A DNA stretch of 64,000 bases from Dendrophyllia cribrosa. Lineage: Eukaryota > Cnidaria > Anthozoa > Scleractinia > Dendrophylliidae. This document shows, piece after piece, positions 1 to 12,392 of this stretch. The notes under the pieces are model-generated. The model did no database searches and was not told the origin of the DNA. It saw nothing but the letters and a program-made list of their open reading frames with translations. The translations under genes were made by a program, and so were the position numbers. The stretch covers positions 37,976,207 through 38,040,206 of the forward strand of contig JAJLRJ010000005.1 of the NCBI GenBank assembly GCA_024195265.1, given 5' to 3'. The number at the start of each line of letters is the position of its first letter. Positions within the stretch are counted from its first letter, which is position 1.

Positions 1-399
1 GATAACAGAGAATTCTTGGAAGCGCATGGTCTGTATTCAGGTTTTAAATTACCCTTTTGACCAGGTTTTGACATATGCAAATTTGGTACCGACAACCAAG
101 TACACCAAAGGGCTAAATTTGTTTTTCTGCCCATAACTTTCCCTGCAGTCTTTGAATTAGATTATTATGTTTATTTTCTTTCAAGATTTATTTTAACAAT
201 TAGTAAACATAGTTCAGAAAGAATTTTACACATGAATTTTGCGTGACTAATCACTATAAATGCACTTGGGACTCGGGGCCGCTTGTTTACATAAAAGAAA
301 GCATGTTCATCATTCTCTGGCCTTCAAGTCAAAGCGACAAACAGATGGTTTCATCGCGTCCTTTCAATGTAATAAAGTACTCAGTAAAGGTAAACAATA

Positions 400-630
400 A
401 GCGTGCAATTTACCGTTCACAGCCAGCCGTTCAAAATTTTTCTTCAGCCGTTAAGTCGTTTTCAGCCAGCCGTTCGAAATAATTTTTTAGCCGTTCAGCC
501 GTTCACAGCCAGCTGTTCGAAATAGTTATTTTGCCGTTCAGGCGCTCACAGTCAGCCGTTCGAAATTTTTCTTCTGCCGTTCAGCCGTTCAACTTTATCC
601 GTTCAAATTTTTTTTTTCAGCCGTTCATGG
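400..630. repeat. CCGTTCA-type simple repeat
   Basis: About ten degenerate copies of a CAGCCGTTC/CCGTTCA motif separated by T-rich spacers. The reading frames across it are artefacts of the repeat. Confidence 0.7.
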
Positions 631-661
631 TAACCGTTTTAAAAACCTGGTTTTCATATGT

Positions 662-916
662 CGGGAAAATCCCAGACGATCGGGGATTTCGCTGTTCCCC
701 GACCGTCCCAGATTTGGTCGACATGTGAAAACACTCAGACATCTATGGTGGCCGTCTGGGACGGTCGGGGACAAATTTCCCGACTATTTTCCCGACGCGT
801 CCCAGATATCTGCGATGATCGGCGATTTTCCTGACATATCGGCAAAATCTGGGACGATCGGCAAAATCTGGGACGATCGCGAACAGCATAATCCCCGATC
901 GTCTGGGATTTTCCCG
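662..916. mobile_element. Palindromic MITE-like element
   Basis: The ends are inverted repeats of about 27 bp: CGGGAAAATCCCAGACGATC begins at 662 and its reverse complement ends at 916. Internal CTGGGACGATCGG motifs repeat several times. It has no coding capacity. No target-site duplication could be settled by eye. Confidence 0.55.
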
Positions 917-1104
917 TTCAGTAGCTGTGCGTTTTGCCGTTCGAACGGGATATCCGTTAGTATCGTTTTCGCATTAGATTGAGGTCACATATCTTTCCAT
1001 TTTCTTTCATTTTACATTTTTAAAAAGGAAACTTTCGTGGCTCGCAAGAAGAGGCTCAAGGCTCGCAAAAAATGGCTCGGGCTCGCAGGCTCGTAAATTA
1101 GCCA

Positions 1105-1131
1105 CCCCCCCCCCCCCCCCCCCCCCCCCCC
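1105..1131. repeat. Poly-C tract (27 nt)
   Basis: An uninterrupted run of 27 C. It is one of nine long G/C homopolymers in the window. Its exact length is likely to be uncertain in any assembly. Confidence 0.9.
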
Positions 1132-4100
1132 GAATGATGCAGTTTATTTTGCCTGGTCCGGACCCGGGGTCAAAACAACTTTTCGAATTGAAAGTTTTGC
1201 TGGAACTATTCCCGCCATTATTACAATAAATTTTGAATGAAACTTATAAAGTTAATCAAAGTTAACGACAGAAATGATAATTTAGGAGGAGAGAAACAAA
1301 TTTAGCCCTTTGAAATATATATTTTCAATTGAGGTAAACATGTTGCAATTTGCATAATGTCAAAAGTAATTTGAAACCTTTCCAGTAACGCATAACGCAA
1401 CGATTTCATAAAACATCTCGCAATCAGACACACGAAAATGTATCTAGTTTTTATTCCTCTGTATCCAAAACACAGAAAAGAAAATTAAATGAAAAAGTTT
1501 TCGCTTTAAGGTTAATTTCGCCCGAAAAACATTCACTAGCGCAAGCAAAACTCGCAAGACACGTGCATTGTTTACATCTCTCGGCGGTGAATGTTTGCAC
1601 CCGAAGTTTCAGTTGGCTGTTCTGTTCCTTCAATTTCACGAAATAAAAATTCATGAAAGGTAAACAACCGAAAGAAGTGAAATTAATTGGGATTCCTACC
1701 ACGCTTATATTTCTTCCTTCGCTGTCCACTGTTAACTTCTTATTAAACAAGCGCACGTATTCGTCTCAGTCTTCATGTTCTTTAATGTTTTCGCGGGTTT
1801 CCGTCCTGAAGGTATCGAGAATTAATCGCGAGAGTGTCAAACACTTTCGCAGTGTCTTCTTGAGTAATTTCCTTACGCATATCGAATATGAAACTGTCAG
1901 ATGCAACAGAGAAACCGCAACTCGCACTTTGTCACGCTCGCCTCGCACGACAAACTACACTGGTTTGAACTCCACCGCGGTCAAACGAGAGAAAAGTACT
2001 TTAAAGTTAAGGTTGTCATTTTCACTGTTTAAAGTTTAATATATTAACAATACACTGTCAATTCAATAACCGTTTTGAAAGTTTACTAAAAAAGTTCTAA
2101 GCATTTGAAAACTATGAACCGCACAGGCACGAAGCGTCTTGATCATTTTTCAACGAAAAGAAGCTTATTATTTTGAGAAAGATAAAAAGATAGTTACATA
2201 AACTAATTATTTTATACATCCTTGCCGATGTTTCCACTTAATATTAAATGAAATCGCACTAAATAAAACGAAAAACGCCTCGGACGTTTGACCGCGGTGA
2301 AGGTTTGAACAAGCCCATTCCCGTCCCCAGAGTTGCGCAATACTGCACATTTGTAGACGACCAAACTGCATTTTTATTCTTGGTCGCTACGCCCAAGTAA
2401 TAAACCATGAGTCCTAAAAAACAACGTTTTTCCCAACAGACTAGAGATCCTAACGGCAGAAGTCAAACGCTTGGTTCCACGATTGGAAACCGCATAATTC
2501 GCCGAAATATCAGATTGTAAATGATGAAAATGATCCAACAAAATTGAGGGAATACTTTCCCAAATTCTGCATGTATTACAAAGCAGAACGTTTTCCACTA
2601 ATTTACGTTGCTCTATGTAGTGTAGAAACTCTCCTCTCTGCAGAACCGAGACCTCTTTGTTGAGTGTCGTAGAGTAACCGATCGCGATACATGTAACACA
2701 AAACCTCGAACATGCTGCTGCGAACTAGCCAATCACATCTTAAACAAAAGGTAAACAAATGGGTTCAATTTAGTCCCAAGGGACCTAAGCTACGCAGAGG
2801 ACATAAATATGTTCGCTAAAATGCGTAAAAGTTATTGATCTACATGAGAAACTTTCCCTTTTGGGAATGTTATTAGACTGGGAAAATTATTTGCCAATGT
2901 ATTTTTTGAATGCCTCGCAGTAAACACTGACGAAAGCAAGTTTTCACAAAATTGTGTTTTCGCGAAAGTATTTATTTTCATAGGCTAATGTTGTAATCAT
3001 GAGTAACTTAACGCGGTTCAGGATTTCCCAGCAGGATTTCTATTAACATGACATGATAATTACCTTAGAGATTCAAATTCTGTCAACAAAGGCACTAAGC
3101 ACATTAACCAAAGTGTTGCGGCATGTCAAGCTCATCAAACGAACGTATTTGAAGACCTACTGAGTTATAATCCTGAACGAGGTTAATATATTACAAAGTA
3201 TCAACATCGGGAATTGCTTGCCGTTTTGTATGCAGTGAATTTGGTGAGTGCTCGAGTTAGCCTAAATATACGCATTCTAAAATATGTCTCGCTCTGTGAC
3301 GTTCAATTCTCGCCTGAATACAGCCTGACAAATGTCTTGTTAAGTTTCACAAATCGGATCAAATCAGTCTCGCTCGATCACGCTAAATGTTGGCTAGATT
3401 ATCGCCGAGACAAGACCGAGACAAATGGCTTGTTTTAGGCGTAAAGCGAGACAAATTTGGTGTCTCGCTCTGTCTCGTTCAATGCACGCCGTAAAAATCA
3501 CTTTATGGCCAGAATCAGGCCGGATTCTCGCTATGTCAGGCTATAATTTTTCGTACGGGCACCCAATAAAAAATTAAAAGCACAAAAGTCTGCTCATAAC
3601 AGATTTGAACCATGGTTTTGGTTTTGAATGTACTGTTTTGAAAAAAGAGAAATAAGTGATTCCTACATTCCCAAGAGGGAATAATTATTGTGAATGTCCT
3701 ACAGTAGGAGACCAACAGCAGTCAGATATACCTTTGAACACTGGGATTTTATTTTACAATATCCATAACATATCACATATGTTCCCATGTTAAGACAGGC
3801 TTGATAGTTTAACAAATCAAATATTTTAAATAGTTTATCAACTCAAATAATGCTTTATGCAGGTAATACTTTCCCCGCAGCAACACTTTCATTTATCCAC
3901 TTCATTAAGTCACTGCCACAAATAGAACATTTGCTGTCTATATGATTCAATAAATCAGTCCGGAGTTTCAGTCATAATCTCTCGTCGAACAGTTGGAACG
4001 ATTTAGTTCTATTGAATGATCATATATTGACGCTTACATCTAGCCTCCGTAGCAGGCGTCAGGAAGAGGGGAACTGGGGAGAGACGAAAAGGACGCCTGC

Positions 4101-5134
4101 AATAAAGAACCCCCTTTGTTCATTTCTGTGGACGTTAGCAACCGCAAAATTCCGATTGGCTAATTCGTGCTGGGCAGAATAATTAGCTAGTTATAGCCAT
4201 TAAACCGTTCAAAACGTTTATTTGAATGTGTGTTCTCTACGGTATTTATGACTAAAAACTGGGAATATATAAAACGCCTATATTTAAAACACTCTGAATT
4301 GTCCAACAACCTAATTTGCATGATGTCGCTTTATATTCGCAAAGGGACGAAAACTTTAAAGTCGCTGTGGAAAAGGAAGACAAGAAGCGCTAAGTATTTT
4401 TGTATTTCTATGCTAACTAACATTTGTTTAGCAGATTCGATAGACATAAATTTAAAGCGTTTCGGTCTGGACTTGGGAAATAAAAGTAAACGAAAACAGG
4501 GTACTTTCGCATGTTTTCAAAAAGCGATTAAATGGGTGCTAATGTATTAATTTTCTTGAATCACCAATTCAAAACATATAAAAATAACTTGCGTTTCACA
4601 CCTTTGAAGGAGCATTCAACTTAGGAATAATCATAATTTCTTGCTTCGTTTGGTGGTTTCCGAGCATCGAGCTCATCAATTTATGTATTTTTCGATTCTG
4701 GCCAAGTGCAAATTTAGGCCTTTTGCCGATTTGACTGTTACGAGCTCTAAAAAAATACATTTTAACGTATTTCTAAAAACTAAAGTCGTTTCATTTACTT
4801 ATGACCCAAGATAGTTTACTGGGTAAAATTTGAGGGAAAACTTTTTTCCGACCCGTCGAAATGCAGTGGACCACTTTTACAGACACTGCCTCTTAATTTT
4901 TTGTGCCATACGCCACAATAGTAGGCTCTATTAAATGATGCACTCACATTGTACCTTTGACTATGCATGCTGTCTAAGTTGGCCCTAACCTCCATGGCCA
5001 GGCATTCCAAAAGCAAGCAAACAAGCTGCAAGAGAATCTACTCCTCTCCTGGCTTGGAATGCCTATGTTGACCATTATTTGCTCTGTTCAAGATGAACTG
5101 TAATTGAAAGCTCATTAAATGTTACCATTTTCAG

Positions 5135-5303
5135 GATCCTTCTGAACCAGCTGCTCAGCAAAACACACCTGTTAGTAGTCGGAAAAGGAAACGCAGCGAA
5201 CCAAAGGACTCGGACCGTAATGACTTGCTGTCACAAAGCGGAAAGCGCAAGAGATCCTTGTCTGGATCTTTCCCTTCCTCGGTGTCGCCAGCCACATCCA
5301 AAG
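5135..5303 (+). CDS. ECT2: ECT2-like RhoGEF exon: basic linker with nuclear localisation signal
   Basis: The acceptor is TTTTCAG at 5128-5134, and the exon opens in phase 0. It encodes 56 residues rich in Ser, Lys and Arg, with two basic clusters (RKRKR and GKRKR) that look like a bipartite nuclear localisation signal. This matches the position of the NLS-bearing hinge between the BRCT repeats and the DH domain of ECT2. The next exon must receive one extra base, which places the donor after AAAG at 5303, giving a GC donor (GCAAGA at 5304-5309). Two decayed downstream copies of this exon end carry GT at the same place (5643-5644 and 5815-5816), which supports this boundary. Read without splicing, the frame continues nine codons to a stop at 5330-5332, so a short alternative 3' end is possible. 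Confidence 0.75.
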
Positions 5304-5329
5304 GCAAGAAAGTGCAGTTGACCTTTGAA

Positions 5330-5530
5330 TAGATCTCTTTAGTTTGTATGTTTTGTTTTCCCAATGTAGGTAATGTTCTCAAGGGAATTTGTCTTCCGTT
5401 TTTTTTCATAAATTATGCATACATATGCACGTGAAGAAAACAAAATTTAAAAGAAACAGTTCTCTAGGGTAACATCACATGATCTACATTGGGAAAACAA
5501 AACATACAAGGTAATTATAAAGAGGTCTAT
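5330..5530. repeat. Inverted repeat just after the linker exon
   Basis: About 40 bp starting at AGATCTCTTTAG (5330-5368) recurs in reverse complement at about 5488-5530. The core shared by both arms is CTACATTGGGAAAACAAAAC. The spacer is roughly 120 bp. It separates the functional exon from its decayed copies and may mark the rearrangement that produced them. Confidence 0.6.
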
Positions 5531-5536
5531 ATCTAG

Positions 5537-5690
5537 CTTAGGATACTCTGTAAGGGTGTAGAGAACGTTTCCACCCAAAGTGTAAAAGTGGTGACTTGTT
5601 GTCTGTTGAAAAACTCCTTGGTATCGTTAGCTGCACCCAAAGGTAGGAAAGGTATAACAAAGGCCATGTTTCGGTGCAGTTGACCTTTGA
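5537..5690 (+). pseudogene. Decayed copy 2 of the ECT2 linker-exon end
   Basis: It repeats, with substitutions, the end of exon 5135-5303 and its 3' flank: CAAAG..., CCTTGGTATCG, CACCCAAAG, then GCAGTTGACCTTTGA. It keeps a consensus-like donor (AAAG followed by GTAGG at 5643). The frame is open over about 23 codons but basic clusters are lost. There is no obvious acceptor. It is probably not spliced into mRNA. Confidence 0.6.
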
Positions 5691-5702
5691 TCATTTAATT
5701 AG

Positions 5703-5856
5703 CTTAGGAAAATCTGTAAGGGTGTAGGAAACTTTTCCGTCCAAAGCGCAAGAGCGGTGCCTTTTTGTCTCCTGGAAAAATCCTTGGTGTCATAACATGT
5801 AGCTGCAGCCAAATGTAAGAAAGGGATAAAGGCTGCTTAGTGCAGTTGACCTTCGA
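5703..5856 (+). pseudogene. Decayed copy 3 of the ECT2 linker-exon end
   Basis: Same unit as the preceding copy: CTTAGGAAA, CCAAAGCGCAAGAG, CCTTGGTGTC, then GTAAGA at 5815 in the donor position and GCAGTTGACC. In the parental frame there is a TAA stop before the donor, so it is broken as an exon. Confidence 0.6.
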
Positions 5857-5863
5857 ACATCGA

Positions 5864-5976
5864 GCTTAGGAAACCTCTATAAGGGTATAGGAAACGTTTC
5901 CTCCAAAAGTGCAAACTTGTTGTCTTTTAGATAGCTCCTTGGTGTTACCGCCCACACCCAAAGATAAGAAAGGGAA
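5864..5976 (+). pseudogene. Decayed copy 4 of the ECT2 linker-exon end
   Basis: The third tandem downstream copy, truncated after the donor position, where the sequence is ATAAGA instead of GT(A)AGA (5964-5965). A TAG lies in the parental frame. The array therefore shows GC, GT, GT and AT at one homologous splice position. Confidence 0.55.
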
Positions 5977-6413
5977 ACTCCCTGCTCGCATTTTTTTGCT
6001 CCTTTTCGCACCCCATATCTTCAGGTGCCTCCCGCGCCCTCTGAAAGAAAACGTCTGCTACGCAGGCTATTTTCAAGGTTTTGCTTTTCTTCAACAAAAA
6101 GTGGGTCATAAGACATCCACTCCATTTTCATTTTTGAAGTGAGACTCAGTAGGGCTGTCATTAAGGGCCTGGGTCGGGGATTTCCCCCAGTTTCTACACT
6201 TCCGAGCTCAGGCTTCTTTCAAAAACAAACAAGGCAATGCTACTAATATAAATATTTTTTCCCTGGCTACTTCCAAAAATTAGTGACAGCCCTGTGAGAA
6301 TAATGGACTTAATATGAACATTACATATAGTGTCCAGCCTCATGTTTTAAGGGTTCTATTTTTTCTCATTCATTATCTCACACTGTTTATTTTCTTCCCT
6401 TTACACACTCCAG

Positions 6414-6523
6414 ATGGAGCCATTTTACCCCTGACCACACCTCTGACCCCACGTCAAAAAGAGGCCCAAGAGTTACTAAAGACAGAAAGCGACTATGTGG
6501 AGACAATAAGAAACATCCTCATG
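6414..6523 (+). CDS. ECT2: ECT2-like RhoGEF exon: start of the DH domain
   Basis: The acceptor is ACTCCAG ending at 6413 and the donor is GTAAAA at 6524. The first two bases complete the codon begun at 5303. It encodes TPLTPRQKEAQELLKTESDY and a following helix ending in NILM. This corresponds to the start of the Dbl-homology domain (CR1 helix: E-x-x-Y-V), which with CR3 contacts the Rho GTPase switch regions. It ends in phase 0 and joins 13877-13999. Confidence 0.85.
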
Positions 6524-6759
6524 GTAAAATCTAAAACTAGATTCTCACTCTGGTATTCCTGAGAGGATCCATGCTTCCGGTGCTTTGCGCTTCCCCTCAC
6601 GAGCTCTGTTTTGCAGTCTATATGATACCCCAAACTAAGAATAAAATAACAACAGCCTCTGATCTAACTTATCAGTTCCTCCGAAGCCAAGGACTTCTTA
6701 CCATCTTGTCCTGTTCCATACTGTTCTCTCTGCAGATGTTGATGTCACACATTTGGCTT

Positions 6760-8657
6760 GCATTACAGGAAATTATCCATGTTCGAACGGGGGTTCTGGA
6801 AACTTAACACTTCCTTCTTAAATGATAAAGAATACGTAAACCAAATCAAATTAACAATACATGAAACTAGGGACGAATATGCAAATGATGACACTGTTGA
6901 TCCTAGCTTGCTATGGGAAATGGTGAAAATGAAAGTTAGAGAGAGATCTATTAAGTTTGGAGCAACTAAGAAGAAGGAAATGGCAAAAGAACAGGACGAA
7001 ATTGAACAGGCGATTGCAACTTTAGAAAAGCGATTATCTAACGTTTCACATGACGACCAAAAGAAACAAAACATATGGGCGGAACTAGAAACAAAGAAAC
7101 GCAATTTAGAAAGAATAATTGAATACCAGACAAAAGGCGCGATCTTGCGATCGAAATCTCGATGGTATAATGAAGGTGAGAAAAACACTAAATACTTTCT
7201 TAATCTGGAAAAGAGACACTGTAAACAAGCAACAATAGCCCAGCTCAAAATTAACGACAAAGATTTCGTTTGTACAGATAAAGATATTTTAAACCAATGC
7301 GAAACTTTCTATAAGAAGCTGTATACCTCCAAAACAGAACACAAAGTCATAATGGATTTTACATTTCCGCCGCAACAAAATGAAAAGTTTCTAAATGACG
7401 AAGAACGATTTTTCTGCGAGGGGCTACTCAACAAAGAGAAATGTCTGGAAGCTCTTAAAAGCATGGCTTCTGACAAAACGCCCGGAACAGATGGATTGCC
7501 CTGTGAATTTTATAAAGTTTTTTGGAATGATATAGGAGAAACTTTGATTAATTCCTTAAACTACTCTTACGAATTAGGAAGGCTTTCAATCTCACAAAGA
7601 CGAGGAATTATCAAGTTGATACCAAAAAAAAGACTCGGGGAACTTAATTTAATAAATAATTGGCGACCACTGACGCTTTTAAACTGTGACTACAAGATCG
7701 CAACCAAAGCTATAGCATACCGAGTAAGACAACGCTCCCTAAGCTTATTTCAAACGACCAAACAGGCTTCATCAAGGACAGATTCATAGGAGAGATTATT
7801 CATTTAATAGACAGTTTTATTAACTATGCAGCCGCAAAGGCGATTCCTGGGCTTTTCTTTTTTCTTGATTTTGAGAAAGCCTTCGACACTCTGGAATGGT
7901 CTTTTATATGCGAAGCCCTTCAGCGTTTTGGTTTTGGCCCATCTTTGATCAAATGGATAAATGTCCTATATTGCAATATTGAAAGTTGCATCCTTAACAA
8001 TGGATGGACGAGGAATTTTTTTGAACTCAGCAGGGGAGTGAGACAGGGCTGCCCTTTGTCGCCCTATTTATTTATTCTTGCAGTAGAGGTAATGGCTGAA
8101 GCCTTTCGCAAAAGCAAGGAAATTAGGGGTATAGTTGTAAATGGTACTGAAATTAAATAGAGTCAATATGCAGATGACACAACACTAGTCTTAGACGGTT
8201 CCGAAGAATCTCTGAAAGAGTCCTTAAAGTTGTTGGATAGCTTTGGCAAGATTTCTAGCCTCAGACTCAATAGTAGGAAAACGGAGGCTTTATGGATCGG
8301 TTCAAAACGAATTCAGTGCTAAGGCTCTGCCCTGAATGGAATTTAAAATGGCCAAAAGAAAAGGTCAAGACTCTTGGGGTGTGGTTGTCAACAAATCCAA
8401 TAATAACAGTATCCCAAAACTACAATGAAAAGTTAGAAAAAGTAAGGGCGATCTTACGCTGCTGGAAATTTCGTAGGCTCAGCCTTAAAATGGGGAAAGT
8501 CACGGTGTTGAAAAGCCTTGTAGCGTCGCAACTAGTATACATTCTTTCTCCTCTAAAAACAAACCATAGTGTTTTGATGTTTTATGTTTTTTTTTGGAGT
8601 GGCATTAGGGTGATAGAATAAAGCGAAATGTTGTGATAAACGATCACTCAGAAGGAG
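6760..8657 (+). mobile_element. L1-type LINE, 5'-truncated, first part (linker and reverse transcriptase)
   Basis: A decayed pol-like reading frame. From about 6770 it encodes the post-endonuclease linker (GFWKLNTSFLND...), then RT motifs: ASDKTPGTDGLPCEFY, NNWRPLTLLNCDYK, FLDFEKAFDTLEW, RGVRQGCPLSPYLF and QYADDTTLVLDG. The frame shifts near 7740 and there is an in-frame TAG at about 8158 just before the YADD motif. The endonuclease domain is missing, so the copy is 5'-truncated and dead. At 8657 it is cut by a 2.76-kb insertion and resumes at 11422-11424 in the same frame (S-E-G | G-I-K-M-I). Confidence 0.9.
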
Positions 8658-11421
8658 CCCTTGTATAATCAGACACTATGTATAACCTATGTAAATGCTA
8701 TGTCATGACACTATGCAAATGGTATGTTATAAGTATTTAAAATCTATGTTGAGTGTCATACAAAAGCCTTATTCAAAACCTATGTTGTTTATATGCATGT
8801 TCTATGTTTTTTGACATGAAATGCTATGTTTTTGCTAGTCAAATGGAACCTTTTACACAGTCTATCTAAAATCTATGTAGTGGAAAGCATATTATGTCAA
8901 AGAAATGACATAGCTTTTAAATAGTATTTGCATATGTTTGAAATATATTAGCTTTTACATAAAACTTCACAAAGCTGAAATGTCACCAAATAGTGATTTA
9001 ATATCTTTGAAATAGAGAAAATATATGATATAAATAGCCTTTAAATAGGGTTTACATAGACTTTACATAGCATTGGAATGGAAAAAACATCTGAAAAACA
9101 TAGTCTTTAAATAGGGTTTACATAGATTTCATGTAGCATCAGAATAGAGAAAACATATGATATACATATATAGCTTTGAAATAGCGATAGCATATCTCAG
9201 TGAACATATTTTGCATAGAATTTACATGCTGACTGATCTATCTAAAGGTTGCAAAGGGCAATACTGCATAGGAATGGTCGAAAACAGAGGAAAATTGGCA
9301 AATCTAGTTCAAATCTCTGTGTGGTTGCAATGAATAACTGTTTTCAGCATCCCACCAATCCTTCCTGGGATCCCACCTGGAATCTGTTCAGGAACCAGGG
9401 ATCTTGACATCCCATGTGGGATCCCACAAAATATCCCAACATCAACGTAGAAAATGCTGCACATGAAGCTACTTTCACCATACATTTATTAGTATTTTCT
9501 ATTGTACATTATATATAAAATTTTGGGCACATTTCAACAGGACAATTGCCTAAAAATATTAATTGTTATGAAGAAAAACTGTCAGAAGTAGTCCAATTTA
9601 ATACATGTATACAATATATGCTTGCAAAAATAGTCATATAGCTTGTATTGTTTGTTCGATCCACACTTAGCTGAAGTGGACATTTGAGGTTTGATAACTT
9701 CAGAGTGCCCATGGAAGCTGTTTGAAAGCTTTTAAAATTGTCTTCATCCATGTAGTTTAGCTACAACAAAACAAAGCATTTGGTTTAAGTTGTAGTTCTT
9801 TGTTTGGATTTATTCACTCCCCATTAATCCAGCCGGCACATGTATATAAAGCTTCTAAATCAAGATCATACATGTATTATGAAAACATAAGACAAATTTC
9901 AATATAGCTAAAGAATTATTAAGCATAAGCTTACATTTGTATATATAGGATATAGGAACATACATTCTTAGGAGGTTTGCACCGTTTGTAGAGATATGTC
10001 ATATTGTTATAATTATGTTCAGTTACATGTTGTTTTGGTCTATCTTGATGAAACTGTTATTTGTGTTAAATAAAAAATTGGGAAGGACTGTGTGGAAAAA
10101 CAGTTCTAAAAGACTAAAGCTTAGAAGTGCATTAATGTCATTTCAAACCCTTTCAAACAGCAGCCGCAAACAGTCAAGAGATTTAAGCAGTCCAAGCCAA
10201 AGCTTGCATTATGTACATGTAAGCTGACTGTGTTTGTTTGAAGCAATAGAACTTCAGAAAAGATTCATTCTTTCACTTACCTAGCTTTAGAGAAAAGATT
10301 ATCCATATCTTGTAGGCAATACTTTCCTTCCAGCATTTGAATTTCCACCAAGAAACGAACTCACAAAGTGCTAATGTGCCTGCTCTATAGGCTAAAACGG
10401 CTGACTGCTGGCTCACTCTCCCCAGGTTCACTCGGCCAACTCACGATTCAAAAGCAATATGGCGGATGTTGAAGCCATTCTCTTCAAATCTTCACATCCC
10501 GTTAAAAATAGAAACTAGGAATTGCTTAAACAAGTCCAAGGGTAAATTTAAGAGATATTCTTCTTGTAAAGGTTTGGATTAAATGGATTTTTACTGTCCC
10601 ACTGCCTGACTTTTTACATGGGTGATGAGCATGAAGAAATAATCACCCCTGTAGTCATTTGAGGATATAATTCATGGAAGAAAAGTAGCTTTATATTGTC
10701 TGCAGAAGCATGATTACTGTCTATAAATTACCAAGAAAATAAATAACATTACGTAAAAGCTAACCTTTTGTAACCTAAGTTTTACTTGTGAGATTTAACT
10801 TCAATGTGCTATATAAAAGCTATGTTGGATTGCCACATAGTAGATACATAGGATGCATCTATTGCACAAATCTATTACATAGGAAATAAATAGCATTATG
10901 TATAAGCTATGTAACAATTTACTTGTGAGATTTAACTTCAATGTACTATTTAAAAGCTATGTTGGATTGTCACATAGTAAATACATAGGAAGCATTTATT
11001 GCACATTTCCATTACATAGGAAATAAATAGCATTATGTAAAAGCTATGTACTAACGTTTTACTTATGGAACTGGACATCGATATGCTATTTAAAAGCTAT
11101 GTCACTTTGTCACATAGTAAATACATAGAATGTTTGTCAGAGGTTAAGAAAGAACTGTCTATTACATAGAAAATAAATAGCTATGTTAAAGCTATGTTAC
11201 GATTTAACATAGGTTTGACATATGTATGTAAAGACTATATGATTTTCAAATAGTTTTTGCATAGTTTCAAAATATGTTTCACATACCCTGGACTATGTAA
11301 TAAAGCATGTAATATAGTAAACATACTAGGTACTCTTGAACTATTCATAGCTAAAACATAGTCCAACATAGTAAAAAAGTAGCAGCAACATATGTTTTAC
11401 ATATGTCCTGTTCTACAAGGG
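8658..11421. mobile_element. Non-autonomous DNA transposon with ACATAG subterminal repeats, inserted in a LINE
   Basis: The ends are CCCTTGTA (8658-8665) and its reverse complement TACAAGGG (11414-11421). An AG is duplicated at 8656-8657 and 11422-11423. Removing one AG and the insert restores the LINE codons S-E-G-G-I-K. About 600 bp at each end is packed with CTATGT/ACATAG motifs in AAATAG/TACATAG contexts. The middle (about 9300-10790) has GGATCCCAC repeats and no recognisable gene. The superfamily is not assigned. Confidence 0.8.
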
Positions 11422-12392
11422 AGGAATCAAAATGATCGATATTTTTTCTTTCAACAAATCGTTAAAAGCCACTTGGATCCAAAAGTACCTCGATATTGAA
11501 AACCACGGCAGCTGGAAAATCTTCTTTAATTTGGATCTTCACCAATATGGAAGAGATGTAATACTAAGGGATAAAAAGGACGCCTTAAGCTTAACTAATA
11601 TATCTTGCCCCTTTGTTAAGGAAATCCTTGAAATCTGGAGCGAGGCTTTTTTTGAGGGTACGGTAACATCCGATGATCACCTTTTGTCGTCGCCTTTATG
11701 GTATAATTCATTGATACGAATTGAAAATAGACCCGTTTTCTACAAAGATTGGTATGCTAAAGGGGTAACAAATTTAAGCATCTAATGGATAGCTCCTCGA
11801 ATCTACTTACCTGGATTGACTTTCAAAACAAGTATAATCTGCAAGTACGACCTCTTACTTACTTGGAATAGTAACTGCAATCAAACGCCTTCGTAATAAG
11901 GGAAATCAACATAAACACGAATGTCTGTTTTCGAAATTTATTGAGTGTGCAAAGCCATCTAGACTTGTATATAAGAAGTAAATAATTATTTCATCCAAAT
12001 GTGAGCAAGCTCAATCGTCACAAGAGAAATGGCACAATGACATTAACTTTCCTCCAAATCAAACGATCAACTTGAGAGCAGCTTACCAATTGTCCTTACA
12101 ATGCACAAAGAGCTCAAAACTTGTAACCTTTAATTTTAAATTTTTACATCGACGCTTGTCAACCAACAGTTTCCTTAAAAAAATAGGAGTTGTCAACAGT
12201 GAAAAATGCATTTTCTGCCAATCCGAAGCAGAAAACGTGTTGCACCTCTTTTGGAAATGCGAGAAGATTCAAGGTTTTTGGAACAGTGTTTTTTCGTGGC
12301 TACAGTCTTATCAAATTACTAATGAATGTTTCCAAGTAGATATTGCGCTGGGTCTGAGGCCAGATAAATCTAAGAATAACTGTTGCAGGTAA
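11422..12392 (+). mobile_element. L1-type LINE, second part (C-terminal region with zinc ribbon)
   Basis: Continuation of the LINE interrupted at 8657. It opens GIKMIDIFSFNKSLKATWIQ, typical of the region after the RT. A frame break follows after about 11785. At 12072-12392 the reading frame carries the C-terminal zf-RVT motif (CIFCQSEAENVLHLFWKCEK, Cys-x2-Cys ... His ... Cys). The 3' end is not marked by a clear poly-A tail. Confidence 0.85.

Larger units (their letters stand above)
1..5134. other. Intron upstream of the first visible ECT2 exon
   Basis: No exon could be supported here. The stretch holds a CCGTTC-rich simple repeat (400-630), a palindromic element (662-916), a poly-C tract (1105-1131) and a zone with repeated TCTCGCTCTGT-like motifs around 3290-3480. 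It ends in a polypyrimidine tract and AG acceptor at 5133-5134. Open frames in it are short and show no recognisable domain. Because the first visible exon encodes the middle of ECT2, this is most likely intron. An unrelated gene cannot be strictly excluded. Confidence 0.6.

Noticed and set aside
1963..2310. Inverted GTTTGACCGCGGTG motifs as element ends
   Set aside because: Only about 15 bp match, with no longer arms and no flanking duplication. Too little to call a transposon.
6763..7260. A 165-codon minus-strand open frame
   Set aside because: It is the antisense shadow of the LINE frame at 6758-7789 and has no domain of its own.
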